Assembly (NCBI RefSeq): GCF_007954275.1
Contig: NZ_VOLT01000011.1
Location: 62,001-126,000 of the forward strand
Direction: 5' to 3'
Source of the DNA: Colwellia demingiae
GTDB lineage: Bacteria; Pseudomonadota; Gammaproteobacteria; Enterobacterales; Alteromonadaceae
Length of the DNA stretch: 64,000 bases
Shown: positions 54,990 to 64,000 of the stretch, piece by piece
Numbering within the stretch: the first letter of the stretch is position 1
How the letters are laid out: the number at the start of each line of letters is the position of its first letter
The notes under the pieces: model-generated
Told to the model about the DNA's origin: nothing
The model's database searches: none
The model's input: only the letters and a program-made list of their open reading frames with translations
Made by a program: the position numbers and the translations under genes

Positions 54990-56759
54990 TTACAGCTTTT
55001 CTTGCTGGGTAAACAACTTAATAAAATGTACGCCATCAATCATTAATGGAAAGTCTTCATTCACGGTTATTGGCGAAGAGAATTGACGCGAGTAACTTTG
55101 AAAGTTGCCATTTTGGTCAACAAAAACAGATTTATCTTTATCAAAGATAATAATGCCTTTATCAGTAGTATTGGCAATGACTCTATCTTTATTCAATGTT
55201 GGTAAATCACTGCCATTATTATTTCCGGTAACGTTACAAGCTAACCATTGATTCATCAAGGTTGGTTGTAAGTCCATATTACTGGTATTAAAAGTAATAT
55301 CCTTATGGCTGACTTTGCCAAGTTGCGGGTAAATAAATAACGCAGGTTTGGTATTTAAACGCGTTTCACTATTTTGATTACCTATAGAGCTGATCCAAAT
55401 AATATCTTTTAGACTTTTTTGCTTTTGAGCAAGAAGTAGGGCATCAACAAATAATTCGAATTGATATTGGTTATTATTTTTTTCTGCCTTATTAGCATCA
55501 ATAGCAAGGCTATTTTTAAAGTAGATAATATGTAAGCCAGGTGCTTTATTATTTAACTTTTCAGCAAACAATAAACTCGAGACATTTTCTAGTTCAGTTT
55601 TTTCACTAAATAAGGCTTCAAACCAACGAGGTTCAGTAATAGTACCATCCATAGTTGAATCGTCCGCAACAGTATGATCTTGCAGAGTTGCTGAAAACTC
55701 ATCAGAGATAACCGTTAAGCTGGTTGTAAGAGCTTGTTGATCTAGACGCTGGAACAATAGCGGCTTAATACCTTGTTTGAGAATATCGTCTTGATAAATA
55801 CTCGGTAGAGAATAAAGTAGATTAAACCAAGCATCATCATTAAGGCCAGTATCAATATTATTGGTTAAATGTAAGGTGGTGGCACTTGCTCGACGAATAA
55901 ATTGATTAAGCTGAGGAATTGATACTTGTTGCTCTGTTAGGATCAAGAAGGTCGAATTCTTTGGCGCTGTCTCAGCATTTTCATTGAGGCAAAGACTTGA
56001 ATCAATAGTAGGGTAATTAGGAATAGCATGACTAAATGATAGAGGGCTATTTTTACGCTCTATATAATCTTCAATGTTAAATAAACCATATTTGGTTAAT
56101 AGTGTTTTGGCTGTTGCAGGATAAGACAAAGGTAACACTGTGTCTTGACGCAAAATATCATAGTCAAGGTTAGCATCAGCCCAAATATGGCTTACATGAC
56201 TAAAGAAGAATGACAAAACCAAAGCAAAAATAACAAAACGAGCAAAGATTGTTTTTTGTAATTGCTTCAAATGTTTCCATGCGTAATTACTTACAATGAA
56301 TTCAAAACTTAAGATAATGATAGCCAGTGCACCAATGAAGGTATACAACAGACTGTTTTCTTTCGCTAAGTCTTGTATCAAGCTTATAATTTGTGCACTA
56401 GAAGAGGCGTTTAAGTGATAACCCAAGCGACTATAAATAAAGCCATCTAATACGAGAAGTAATAAACCAATGGTAAAAATGACAGAGCCACTCGTTCTAA
56501 TAAACTTTGTGTGTGGCAGAATCAGTGTTAATGGAAATAACACTAAAACAAAACTCATAAAGGTTAGAAACGCAATATGACTCACCCAGGTAGTTATTAA
56601 GTAGGCCTGACCAAAGAGTGTCGTTGGTGCAGCTTCACTAAATAAATAGTAAGAGGAGAGTGCAATTGCTGCTAAAATATTGAAAAATGTGAACCAATGG
56701 CTCCAACTGATCAAATGTAATAGTTTTTTACTGTAGCTTTTTGTATCAAATGAAACCAT
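54990..56759 (-). CDS. yejM: YejM/PbgA-like inner-membrane protein (DUF3413)
   Basis: The 589-residue protein has five N-terminal transmembrane helices (about 20-40, 53-74, 85-107, 135-153 and 170-190) and a large periplasmic domain of the alkaline phosphatase/sulfatase fold. N-terminal LLHLISWSHWFTFFNILAAI is typical of DUF3413. In E. coli YejM senses periplasmic LPS and adjusts LpxC stability through LapB. The fold's metal-site threonine and aspartates are not obvious in the C-terminal half, as expected for a non-enzymatic sensor. yejL is just upstream and a tRNA-Pro just downstream, as in E. coli. Confidence 0.93.
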   Translation of the reverse strand: MVSFDTKSYSKKLLHLISWSHWFTFFNILAAIALSSYYLFSEAAPTTLFGQAYLITTWVSHIAFLTFMSFVLVLFPLTLILPHTKFIRTSGSVIFTIGLLLLVLDGFIYSRLGYHLNASSSAQIISLIQDLAKENSLLYTFIGALAIIILSFEFIVSNYAWKHLKQLQKTIFARFVIFALVLSFFFSHVSHIWADANLDYDILRQDTVLPLSYPATAKTLLTKYGLFNIEDYIERKNSPLSFSHAIPNYPTIDSSLCLNENAETAPKNSTFLILTEQQVSIPQLNQFIRRASATTLHLTNNIDTGLNDDAWFNLLYSLPSIYQDDILKQGIKPLLFQRLDQQALTTSLTVISDEFSATLQDHTVADDSTMDGTITEPRWFEALFSEKTELENVSSLLFAEKLNNKAPGLHIIYFKNSLAIDANKAEKNNNQYQFELFVDALLLAQKQKSLKDIIWISSIGNQNSETRLNTKPALFIYPQLGKVSHKDITFNTSNMDLQPTLMNQWLACNVTGNNNGSDLPTLNKDRVIANTTDKGIIIFDKDKSVFVDQNGNFQSYSRQFSSPITVNEDFPLMIDGVHFIKLFTQQEKL

Positions 56760-56803
56760 TGATAATAATTCTTATTGTTGCAGGTAAAATTAAATAAAAG
56801 GAT

Positions 56804-57010
56804 TTAAACCGATTGTTTTAAGGCTTTAGTAAAGTTGTCTACAACAGCAACACGTTTGCTTTCAGGTACTTGGGCAATAATGTTAGTAACAGCGTTACCT
56901 AAACACATTAGGGCTAAATCTGGCGTTACTTCTTCTTTCACAAGAACATCTAACAAATCTTGGATAATTTTTTCTACACGTTCGTTCGAATATTTAGATA
57001 CAATAGGCAT
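56804..57010 (-). CDS. yejL: YejL family protein (DUF1414)
   Basis: Starting at ATG 57010 the protein has 68 residues and begins [20 protein letters not shown], as YejL proteins do. The frame is open to a GTG at 57067, but the extra 19 residues are outside the family. It is a small helical cytosolic protein without known function, always paired with yejM. yejK is divergent. Confidence 0.88.
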
Positions 57011-57156
57011 AATAATAGTTTTCGTTAATGATAAATTTAATTTCTCTAGTTTATCAAATGCCTGCACACTTTAATATATACCTGATATAAAAATAACAGT
57101 CATACAGTACAGAACACTAACTTTAATTAACATCAGTAACTGAACATAAGAATCAT

Positions 57157-58212
57157 ATGAGCTTAATAATTAATAACATTGCACTACATTTTTTGTCTAA
57201 AAAAGAAGAAACAGGTGAAGTAGTATTACGCCTAGGGCCAGAAAACACTGAGTTCGCACAAGAAAATGCGAAAGTCACCAACTTTGTTGATGGTTTACAT
57301 GCCATTTATAATGCAAAGGGTAGTAAGGCTTATGGTAGTTTTTCATCGATGCCTAGTGAAGGTGATTCAGCGCGCTTTGTTGATTTAATGGAAAGTTACT
57401 TAACTGAACAACAAAATTTTTATGAATTTAGTGTGCAAGCGGGCAATGTATTAAAAAATGAAATCGAAAAATATGACATAGAAGAGACAGGTTATTTTGT
57501 TATATGTCATTATGAATACATGGGTGGTCGTTACTTATTTGTTGCGGTTATCCCTATTTCAGAGCATTACAGTGTTGACGGCGAGTTAAATATTTCAGCC
57601 GCGCAGCACCTAGATACAAATAAACTACAACTCGCAGCTCGAATTGATTTATTCGATTACAAAGATAATAGCCAAGGCAACCGTTATATTTCTTTTGTTA
57701 AAGGCAGAGCTGGTCGTAAAGTGTCTGACTTCTTTCTAGATTTTTTAGGCTGTGAAGAAGGTTTAAACTCGAAAGAGCAAACACAAACATTAGTACAAGC
57801 TGTCGAAGATTATGTTTCAGTTAATCAACTAGACCCAGCAGAGAAGCAAAAAACACGTAAAGATTTGCTCAGTTACTGTAAAGAGCAAAAAGCGAGCTCT
57901 CAAGATGTATCACTTCAAGAGGTAGGGAAGGTTATTGAAAGCGCAGGTTCAGAACAAGATTTCTATCAATTCTGCCAAACGCAATCATACCCAATTGAAG
58001 AATCGTTTCCGCATGAACAAGCTGTGGTTAACAAAATCACTAAATATTCAGGCTACGGTAATGGCATAAGTTTAAGCTTTGAACGCAGTCATTTTGGTCA
58101 AGATGTCGTTTATAATCCACATAATGACTCACTAATAATCTATAAAGTACCACCAAATTTAAAAGAACAGTTAATGGCTTTACTCGAAAGTGATCAGAGC
58201 CCAGAAGAGTAA
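57157..58212 (+). CDS. yejK: Nucleoid-associated protein YejK (NdpA)
   Basis: The 351-residue protein matches the NdpA/YejK family: INNIALHFLSKKEETGEVVL at the N-terminus, 'FVDGLHAIYNAKGSKAYGSF' and 'YISFVKGRAGRKVSDFFLDF' in the middle. E. coli YejK is a nucleoid-associated protein that can affect topoisomerase IV. It is divergent from yejL-yejM, a conserved order in gammaproteobacteria. Confidence 0.94.
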   Translation: MSLIINNIALHFLSKKEETGEVVLRLGPENTEFAQENAKVTNFVDGLHAIYNAKGSKAYGSFSSMPSEGDSARFVDLMESYLTEQQNFYEFSVQAGNVLKNEIEKYDIEETGYFVICHYEYMGGRYLFVAVIPISEHYSVDGELNISAAQHLDTNKLQLAARIDLFDYKDNSQGNRYISFVKGRAGRKVSDFFLDFLGCEEGLNSKEQTQTLVQAVEDYVSVNQLDPAEKQKTRKDLLSYCKEQKASSQDVSLQEVGKVIESAGSEQDFYQFCQTQSYPIEESFPHEQAVVNKITKYSGYGNGISLSFERSHFGQDVVYNPHNDSLIIYKVPPNLKEQLMALLESDQSPEE

Positions 58213-58230
58213 TAAAACAGCAATAACCAT

Positions 58231-58267
58231 CGTAACGCGTTACAAGAAAGTATCGCGTTACTTTTAT
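58231..58267 (+). terminator. Terminator candidate after yejK
   Basis: GTAACGCG (58232-58239) and CGCGTTAC (58254-58261) form a perfect 8-bp stem followed by TTTTATT, 20 nt after the yejK stop. Confidence 0.75.
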
Positions 58268-58406
58268 TGCATCATGCGACAGTAAAAAATTTAAATAATA
58301 TATAACAATCACTTACTACAGTATCAAGGTGAGTCACATCACTCATCGATGAATTACTAGTATTTTGATGGTATATAAATTGTAATTAGAAAAATTGGAA
58401 ATACTC

Positions 58407-59474
58407 ATGACAAATGAAAGCAATATCTCAAATAATACCTTAAGTAAAACCCTAACTATCGCTCGTCCTGATGATTGGCATGTACATTTACGTGACGGCG
58501 CCGTATTAAAAAACACGGTAGCTGATATTAGCCGTTATTTTGGTAGAGCTATTGTTATGCCAAATTTAGTACCACCTGTAACAGATGCAGCTTTAGCAGA
58601 AAGTTACTATCAGCGAATTATGGCTGCAGCACCAAGTGCTCATTTCAAGCCATTAATGGTTTTATATTTAACAGATAACACCAGCGCACAAGATATTATT
58701 GAAGCGAAAGAATCAGGTATAGTTTATGCGGCAAAACTATACCCAGCCGGCGCAACCACAAACTCTTCATCGGGTGTAACTGATGTTGCCAATTTAACTG
58801 ACGTGTTTGCAGCAATGCAATCAGTTGGTATGCCATTATTAATTCACGGCGAAGTAACCGCTGCTGATATTGATATTTTCGATAGAGAACAAGTGTTCAT
58901 TGATACAATTTTACAGCCGTTAGTTGCTAACTACCCTAATCTTAAAATCGTGTTAGAGCATATCACCACTAAAAATGCGGTAGATTTTGTTAAAGCTGCT
59001 GGTGACAATGTTGGCGCTACTATTACCGTTCATCATTTATTGTTTAACCGTAACCACATGTTAGTTGGCGGTATTCGTCCGCATTACTTCTGTTTACCTA
59101 TTTTAAAACGCAATACTCATCAACAAGCATTAATAGAAGCAGCAACAAGCGGCGACAAAAAATTCTTCTTAGGTACTGACTCTGCGCCACATGCACAGCA
59201 TGCTAAAGAGTCAGCTTGTGGTTGTGCTGGTGTTTATTCTGCCCACGCAGCTATTGAGTTATATGCTGAAGTGTTCGAACAAGAAAATGCCCTTGATAAA
59301 TTAGAAGCGTTTGCCAGCCTTAATGGTGCAAACTTCTATCAATTACCAGTAAGCACAGATAAAATAACGTTAGTTAAAAAAGCATGGCTAGTACCCGCAA
59401 CTATGACCTTTGGCGATGATGTTGTTGTGCCTGTTCGTGCCGATGAAGATATTTTGTGGCAAGTAGAAGGTTAA
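58407..59474 (+). CDS. pyrC: Dihydroorotase (class II, PyrC)
   Basis: The 355-residue enzyme closes carbamoyl aspartate to dihydroorotate in pyrimidine synthesis. Metal-binding residues are visible: HVHLRDG, the carbamylated lysine in [25 protein letters not shown] and the catalytic aspartate in [10 protein letters not shown] 58407 is preferred over a TTG at 58395 that would overlap the GGAAA ribosome site. It lies 137 nt before the T-fold gene. Confidence 0.97.
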   Translation: MTNESNISNNTLSKTLTIARPDDWHVHLRDGAVLKNTVADISRYFGRAIVMPNLVPPVTDAALAESYYQRIMAAAPSAHFKPLMVLYLTDNTSAQDIIEAKESGIVYAAKLYPAGATTNSSSGVTDVANLTDVFAAMQSVGMPLLIHGEVTAADIDIFDREQVFIDTILQPLVANYPNLKIVLEHITTKNAVDFVKAAGDNVGATITVHHLLFNRNHMLVGGIRPHYFCLPILKRNTHQQALIEAATSGDKKFFLGTDSAPHAQHAKESACGCAGVYSAHAAIELYAEVFEQENALDKLEAFASLNGANFYQLPVSTDKITLVKKAWLVPATMTFGDDVVVPVRADEDILWQVEG

Positions 59475-59611
59475 TTATTACTTCCACTAAGCTTAGGCTT
59501 TAGGCTTTTATTATAGTAAAGACTAAATAAAAGCTAAAGTTTGGGCTATGTATACCCCGTATAAAAAAAGTAGAAAGCAAAAGTATAACTGAGTTTAATT
59601 TAAGGAAAAAA

Positions 59612-60502
59612 ATGCAATTATTTGTAGACGATCTTACCGTTATTGATTTTTCATACCTGTGTAAGCAGCGCGGTATTGTTGGTGAGAGCTGGATTGTTGA
59701 CGTACTTCTCGATGGGTCGTTAAATGAAATGAGTATGGTGCTAGATTTTGCCGTGGTAAAAAAGCAAATCAAGGCCATTATTGATGATGCTGTTGACCAT
59801 AAACTGTTGTTGCCTATTCAAGAGCAAGCATTAACCTTGGCAGAATCGCCGCATAATGACGGTCATCAAACGATAGACTTTATCATTGATGTAGCAAGTT
59901 ACTATTTACAATCTCCAGCGTGTGCTTTTGCCTCAATTGATTGTTTAACCATCACGATACCTGAGGTGACTAAACACTTAACGGCTATTATTTTGGCGCA
60001 CTTGCCAGATAACGTAAAAGGTTTGACACTAGTATTGCGTCCTGAAAATATTCCAAGTGATTATTATCATTATACTCATGGCTTAAAGTTACATGATGGT
60101 AATTGCCAGCGTATTGCACATGGTCACCGTTCTAAAATACAAATTTTAGTCGATGGCGAAAGAAGCGCTAAGCTAGAAGCAGCTTGGTGTCAGCGCTGGG
60201 AAGATATTTATATTGCCAGTGAAGCTGACAGAATTTCTGCCAGCGATATTCAGCTATCAGCTCAAGCAATAAACAATTTAACACCCGATCACCAATATTT
60301 TAGTTACCATGCACCTCAAGGTCGATTTGATATCGCCGTCGATAGCAAAGTCCTTGATGTGGTTGATTGTGATTCGACTGTAGAATTATTAGCAGACTTT
60401 ATTTTAAGACAAATAAAAGCGCAATATAGCGAACTGGCAAATAATGAAGTGAAAGTTATTGCTTATGAAGGCGTCGCTAAAGGGGCAATTGTTCATGGTT
60501 AA
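59612..60502 (+). CDS. T-fold protein related to 6-pyruvoyl/6-carboxytetrahydropterin synthase
   Basis: The 296-residue protein contains PTPS/QueD-type motifs split between two halves. The first half has LDFAVVKKQIKAI and VDHKLLLP (the DF and DH elements). The second has GNCQRIAHGHRSKI, with the catalytic cysteine and zinc HxH, and DSTVELLADFI, the usual T-E element. QueD itself is about 120 residues, so this is a tandem or enlarged T-fold. A role in pterin or deazapurine synthesis is possible but not shown. Its end overlaps the M23 peptidase start by 8 nt. Confidence 0.72.
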   Translation: MQLFVDDLTVIDFSYLCKQRGIVGESWIVDVLLDGSLNEMSMVLDFAVVKKQIKAIIDDAVDHKLLLPIQEQALTLAESPHNDGHQTIDFIIDVASYYLQSPACAFASIDCLTITIPEVTKHLTAIILAHLPDNVKGLTLVLRPENIPSDYYHYTHGLKLHDGNCQRIAHGHRSKIQILVDGERSAKLEAAWCQRWEDIYIASEADRISASDIQLSAQAINNLTPDHQYFSYHAPQGRFDIAVDSKVLDVVDCDSTVELLADFILRQIKAQYSELANNEVKVIAYEGVAKGAIVHG

Positions 60503-61361
60503 CCCAATAAACAATACCTTTACTAAGACATTGAGCAAAACCTTAATTTCCTTAGCACTTATCACTAGTTTTACTGCCAGCTCTCAAGTATTGGCAGAGC
60601 AAGAACAGATAGCATTAACCGGCGAAATTAAGCAGGGCGGTTTACTGGTTGGTAAAACGTTAGCGCAAAATACAGTAACCTTAAATGGTAAAGTGATCAC
60701 CGTTTCAAAGTCCGGTGATTATACCTTTGGCTTTTCCCGTGACGACAAGCAAAGCTATCAATTAGTGATCACCTCGGTTAATGGTGATCGGGTAGAGAAA
60801 ACATTAATGCCACAAAAACGTAGTTATAATATTCAGCGTATCGAAGGTATTAAAAAAAGCATCATGCAACCTAACCCAAAATCGGTTGCCAGAGCGAGAC
60901 AAGACAGCAAGCAGGTTAAAACTGCTCGAAAAGTTGCCAGTTCACTCAACTATTTTGCCCAAGGTTTTATTCCGCCCATTGAAGGGATAATTACAGGCGT
61001 ATATGGTAGCCAACGTGTTTATAACGGCGTACCTAAAAACCCACACTTTGGTTTAGATTATGCTGGTAACACTGGCGATCCGGTTCAAGCTCCGGCATCT
61101 GGTACGGTATTACTTTGGGTACCTGATATGTTTTATTCGGGTGGCACCATGATAATTGATCATGGTCAGGGTGTAAGCTCTACTTTTTTACACTTAAGTA
61201 ACTCCTATGTAAAACAAGGTGATACTGTTGAACAAGGGCAGGTGGTAGCTGCAGTTGGTAAAAGCGGCAGGGCAACCGGACCTCATTTAGATTGGCGTAT
61301 AAACTGGTTCAATGTAAAAATTGACCCTGCGCTTGTACTAAAAATACAACCTCTACTTTAA
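60495..61361 (+). CDS. Exported M23-family metallopeptidase
   Basis: With ATG 60495 (AAGGGG upstream) the protein has 288 residues and a signal peptide of about 33 residues (cleavage QVLA-E). The C-terminal M23 domain has zinc and catalytic residues HFGLDYAGNTGDPVQAPASG, STFLHLS and GPHLDWRINW, so it should be an active cell-wall endopeptidase. The middle region (about 35-130) has a beta domain seen in other M23 proteins of this group. It overlaps the T-fold gene and precedes the large ATPase gene, suggesting one transcript. Confidence 0.92.
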   Translation: MVNPINNTFTKTLSKTLISLALITSFTASSQVLAEQEQIALTGEIKQGGLLVGKTLAQNTVTLNGKVITVSKSGDYTFGFSRDDKQSYQLVITSVNGDRVEKTLMPQKRSYNIQRIEGIKKSIMQPNPKSVARARQDSKQVKTARKVASSLNYFAQGFIPPIEGIITGVYGSQRVYNGVPKNPHFGLDYAGNTGDPVQAPASGTVLLWVPDMFYSGGTMIIDHGQGVSSTFLHLSNSYVKQGDTVEQGQVVAAVGKSGRATGPHLDWRINWFNVKIDPALVLKIQPLL

Positions 61362-61404
61362 CGTTACTCAACATTACTAAAATAACATCTCCTAAGGTCA
61401 CACT

Positions 61405-64000
61405 ATGGCAGAACATGGCTATTCGCTGCTACGCATCATTATTATCGACAGTTTTTGGCAAGGACAGGTAAACGAACTTGATTTAACTGGTCACACTCAA
61501 CTTGAAGGGACAAACGGTGCAGGTAAAACCTCGCTAATGCGTTTGTTACCACTTTTTTATGGCATGCGACCTAGTGATATTGTTAGCAAGGTTGACCAAG
61601 CAAAAAACTTTGCCGACTTTTATTTACCGCGCGAATCCAGTATTTTAGTGTACGAATACGCAAGACCCTTCGGACAAAAATGCCAAGTATTAGCCACTAG
61701 TGATGGCAGAGGTGTGCACTTTAAGTTTATTGATGACGGTTACGACAGTCAGTATTTTATTTCCGGCATTACAGGTAGTAAGGCTAAACCTTTTACTATC
61801 AATGAAATAGAAAAAAATTACCGTAATATTGGTAAAGAAAGCTCCAAATTTTTAGGCATAGATAAATACCGTCAAGTTATTCAAAATTTGCGTAGTGGTC
61901 GTAAACACAAAGAAATAAGATTACTGCAAAACCGTTTTTCTTTTAGTGAACAGGCATGTCCACATATTGATAAAGTGATTAACGGAACCATAGAAAAAAA
62001 TCTAGATTTTGAAGCAGTTAAACGTATGTTAGTCGCTATTGCTAGCGATCATCTTGCTCGTGATACCACGGATGAAAAAGAACAGCTCAGTTTAAATAAA
62101 GCCGATATTACTAACTGGCTTGCTGATATTCAGGCCAGTCGCGCCATTAAAAAAGTCGCGGATAAAATTTCTGTTTGGCAAAACGATTTCAGCGCCTTTG
62201 CTAGTTTAGTCAATAAATTACAACACCTTCACGCTGAAATCATCTCGCATCAAGGACGCCTTGAAATAAAACAGCAAGAAAGAGATGCCCTTAAAAGAAG
62301 CAGTATTGAAACACGTAACAAACTCGAAAGAGAATTAGCAAACACCACAGAACAATATCAAAAAGCCTTATTTGATCTCATTGCTAAAATTGAAGCTGAT
62401 TTAAGTAAAATCGATCTACTTGATGAAGATAAACTTAATTATGATGATGATGATGCTAGTAGTTATCAAATTAAGGCTGAGCAAGCACCACAAATTCAAG
62501 CTGAACTGAATGAAGTGATCGCCGTTATTGATGCCTTTGAAGGTAATATTAGTAAAATAGGACAAAAATTCGATAAGCTTATTCAGCAAATGGAAGTAGA
62601 AAAGCTTAAAGGCATCAACAGCAATAAAGAAAAATCAGCCCAGATATCGACTCAGTCTAATGATCAATTATCACATATTAATGAAGTATTTCATCAGCAA
62701 GAGCACGCGCTTAATGCCCAATTGCATAAAGAAGAGCTTAAGCTGCAGAAAGATCAGCAACAAATACAATATCAAGTAGATACGGCTAACCAACAACTTG
62801 CTCAGCCAATAATACCGCAGGAATTAACCGCTGATATAGAAGCGAACATTGTTGCCTTAACGCAAGCTCAACAAAATACTAATCAGTTGGTACAACAAGC
62901 CTCTGAATTACAAAAGCAGCAATATCAATTAGAGAAACAGCAAAACCAGCAACTGACACAACGCAGTGAAGTTAATCGTTATCTTGAACAGTTAAAACAA
63001 GATTATCACCAGGTTGAATTACAACTGCTGCCGCAAGCCGACTCTTTACATCATTATCTTATTAATGAACCTCAAGCCGCTAATTGGCAAGACACTATTG
63101 GTCGTTTGCTTACTACCGAACAATTATCGCGGTCTGATTTAAATCCACAGTGGGTAGAAAGCAGCAATAATGGTAACAACGCACCGGCAAGCCTTTATGG
63201 TTTATCAATAGATTTACAACAATTACCTTGTGATGATTCTTTATTTTTAGATGAAGCGCAGCTGCGAGAAAAGCGTCAAGTTATCGAAACTAAGTTACAA
63301 ACGCAAACAGATAAAATTTCACAGCTTGATGAACAGTTAAAATTTATTGCCAAAGAAATTAATCAACTCAAAGTTACGGTAACTGAACAAGCACAAAGTT
63401 TGAATCAGCAACAGCTAACGTTAGGTCAATTAAAAACGCAGCAAGAAAGCTTGGTCGTTAAAAAACAGTTGGCCATTAAAGCACACCGCCAAACGATTGA
63501 GGCGCAATTACAAAGCTTTCATCAACAATTAAAAGCACTAGAAAAAAAGCAGCACAGCTTTGAAGAAAATAAAGCAGAGCAATTACGTGAACTGACTAAC
63601 GACAAGTTAGAAAAAAGTATGGTGGTTGAAAGTGATAGAGACAATCAGGTAACACTATTGTCTGAGCAACTATCAACGCTGCTCAGTAATACCAAACAAC
63701 GTTTATTGGATCTTAAAAAACAGCAAGCGATTGATATAGAAAAACTTGATCCTGAAGGAGAAGTAGACAAACGTATTTCCACGCGAGTTACTTTAGAAAA
63801 AGACTTGCAGCAATGTTCGGTGTTTGCACAAAAGGCGCGCGACTATAACAGCTTTATGAATGAGCGTTATTGTCATCGTGATGCGTTGGCTGAAGAGAAT
63901 CAAAACAGAAAAATTATCAAACGTAATATAGAAACAAATTATGAAGATAGCCGTATTGAGTTAACAACCAATATAAACGAATTAAAACAGTTAATTAGAA
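61405..64000 (+). CDS. Large coiled-coil P-loop ATPase (SMC/Rad50-like, DUF3584-like), 5' part
   Basis: The frame opens at ATG 61405 behind AAGG and runs to the window edge without a stop (865 codons visible). The N-terminus reads MAEHGYSLLRIIIIDSFWQG, then LEGTNGAGKTSLMRLLP with a Walker A at residues 35-42. A globular head part (to about 270) is followed by long glutamine- and lysine-rich coiled coil. Such a layout is shared by SMC, Rad50 and MukB-like ATPases; the N-terminus resembles the DUF3584 family. The Walker B and signature motifs would be beyond the edge. Confidence 0.82.
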   Translation, partial: MAEHGYSLLRIIIIDSFWQGQVNELDLTGHTQLEGTNGAGKTSLMRLLPLFYGMRPSDIVSKVDQAKNFADFYLPRESSILVYEYARPFGQKCQVLATSDGRGVHFKFIDDGYDSQYFISGITGSKAKPFTINEIEKNYRNIGKESSKFLGIDKYRQVIQNLRSGRKHKEIRLLQNRFSFSEQACPHIDKVINGTIEKNLDFEAVKRMLVAIASDHLARDTTDEKEQLSLNKADITNWLADIQASRAIKKVADKISVWQNDFSAFASLVNKLQHLHAEIISHQGRLEIKQQERDALKRSSIETRNKLERELANTTEQYQKALFDLIAKIEADLSKIDLLDEDKLNYDDDDASSYQIKAEQAPQIQAELNEVIAVIDAFEGNISKIGQKFDKLIQQMEVEKLKGINSNKEKSAQISTQSNDQLSHINEVFHQQEHALNAQLHKEELKLQKDQQQIQYQVDTANQQLAQPIIPQELTADIEANIVALTQAQQNTNQLVQQASELQKQQYQLEKQQNQQLTQRSEVNRYLEQLKQDYHQVELQLLPQADSLHHYLINEPQAANWQDTIGRLLTTEQLSRSDLNPQWVESSNNGNNAPASLYGLSIDLQQLPCDDSLFLDEAQLREKRQVIETKLQTQTDKISQLDEQLKFIAKEINQLKVTVTEQAQSLNQQQLTLGQLKTQQESLVVKKQLAIKAHRQTIEAQLQSFHQQLKALEKKQHSFEENKAEQLRELTNDKLEKSMVVESDRDNQVTLLSEQLSTLLSNTKQRLLDLKKQQAIDIEKLDPEGEVDKRISTRVTLEKDLQQCSVFAQKARDYNSFMNERYCHRDALAEENQNRKIIKRNIETNYEDSRIELTTNINELKQLIR

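Overview
The window is 64 kb of AT-rich chromosomal DNA from a gammaproteobacterium. Gene content and protein style (zapA followed by a 6S-like RNA and minCDE, yejK/yejL/yejM beside a tRNA-Pro, sppA/ansA/ydjA-type genes, bioA divergent from bioBFCD, DUF349, YeaC, TIGR02449, DUF3413) point to Alteromonadales, most likely Colwellia or a close relative. This is an inference from protein resemblance; no 16S gene is present.

Layout. 1-3.1 kb: the end of a thioredoxin-fold protein, an M14 carboxypeptidase and an alanine/glycine:cation symporter. 3.2-9.4 kb: an AraC-family regulator divergent from a lipoprotein-adaptor-RND pump operon. 9.6-15.4 kb: small housekeeping and unknown proteins (zinc ribbon, YeaC, DUF349, thioesterase, GNAT). 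15.8-19.1 kb: a long secreted beta-propeller amidohydrolase gene cut by one in-frame stop. 19.2-24.9 kb: a PAS-GGDEF-EAL protein with a C-terminal CZB zinc domain, a SnoaL-like lipoprotein divergent from an HxlR regulator, and a SEC-C protein. 25-28.7 kb: a TonB-dependent receptor divergent from a second AraC regulator. 29.1-32.3 kb: the division module (TIGR02449 coiled coil, zapA, 6S RNA candidate, minC, minD, minE). 32.3-40.9 kb: ansA, sppA, a DoxX protein, an EamA transporter, a nitroreductase and asnS. 41-46.6 kb: the complete late biotin pathway (bioA, then bioB, bioF, bioC, bioD).

46.8-54.7 kb is the most accessory part: an orphan HicB-like protein, a 33-bp-period repeat array, a second FtsZ-family protein with intact GTPase motifs and an FtsZ-like C-terminal peptide, a stand-alone EAL protein directly after it, an exported peroxiredoxin, several small unknown proteins, a short LysR regulator, an apparent AraC fragment, and a GIY-YIG-like protein between two 48-bp direct repeats. 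It ends at a tRNA-Pro(GGG). 55-64 kb returns to conserved core: yejM and yejL divergent from yejK, then pyrC, a T-fold pterin-synthase-like protein, an M23 endopeptidase and the first 865 codons of a large coiled-coil P-loop ATPase cut by the window edge.

The best candidate for an undescribed system is the FtsZ paralogue and EAL pair at 47.7-49.7 kb, which suggests a link between c-di-GMP turnover and a second tubulin-like polymer. Other items worth following are the single-base nonsense mutation in the amidohydrolase, the 33-bp repeat array, operator-like sites in four divergent promoter regions, and a possible leader ORF plus terminator ahead of the EamA gene.
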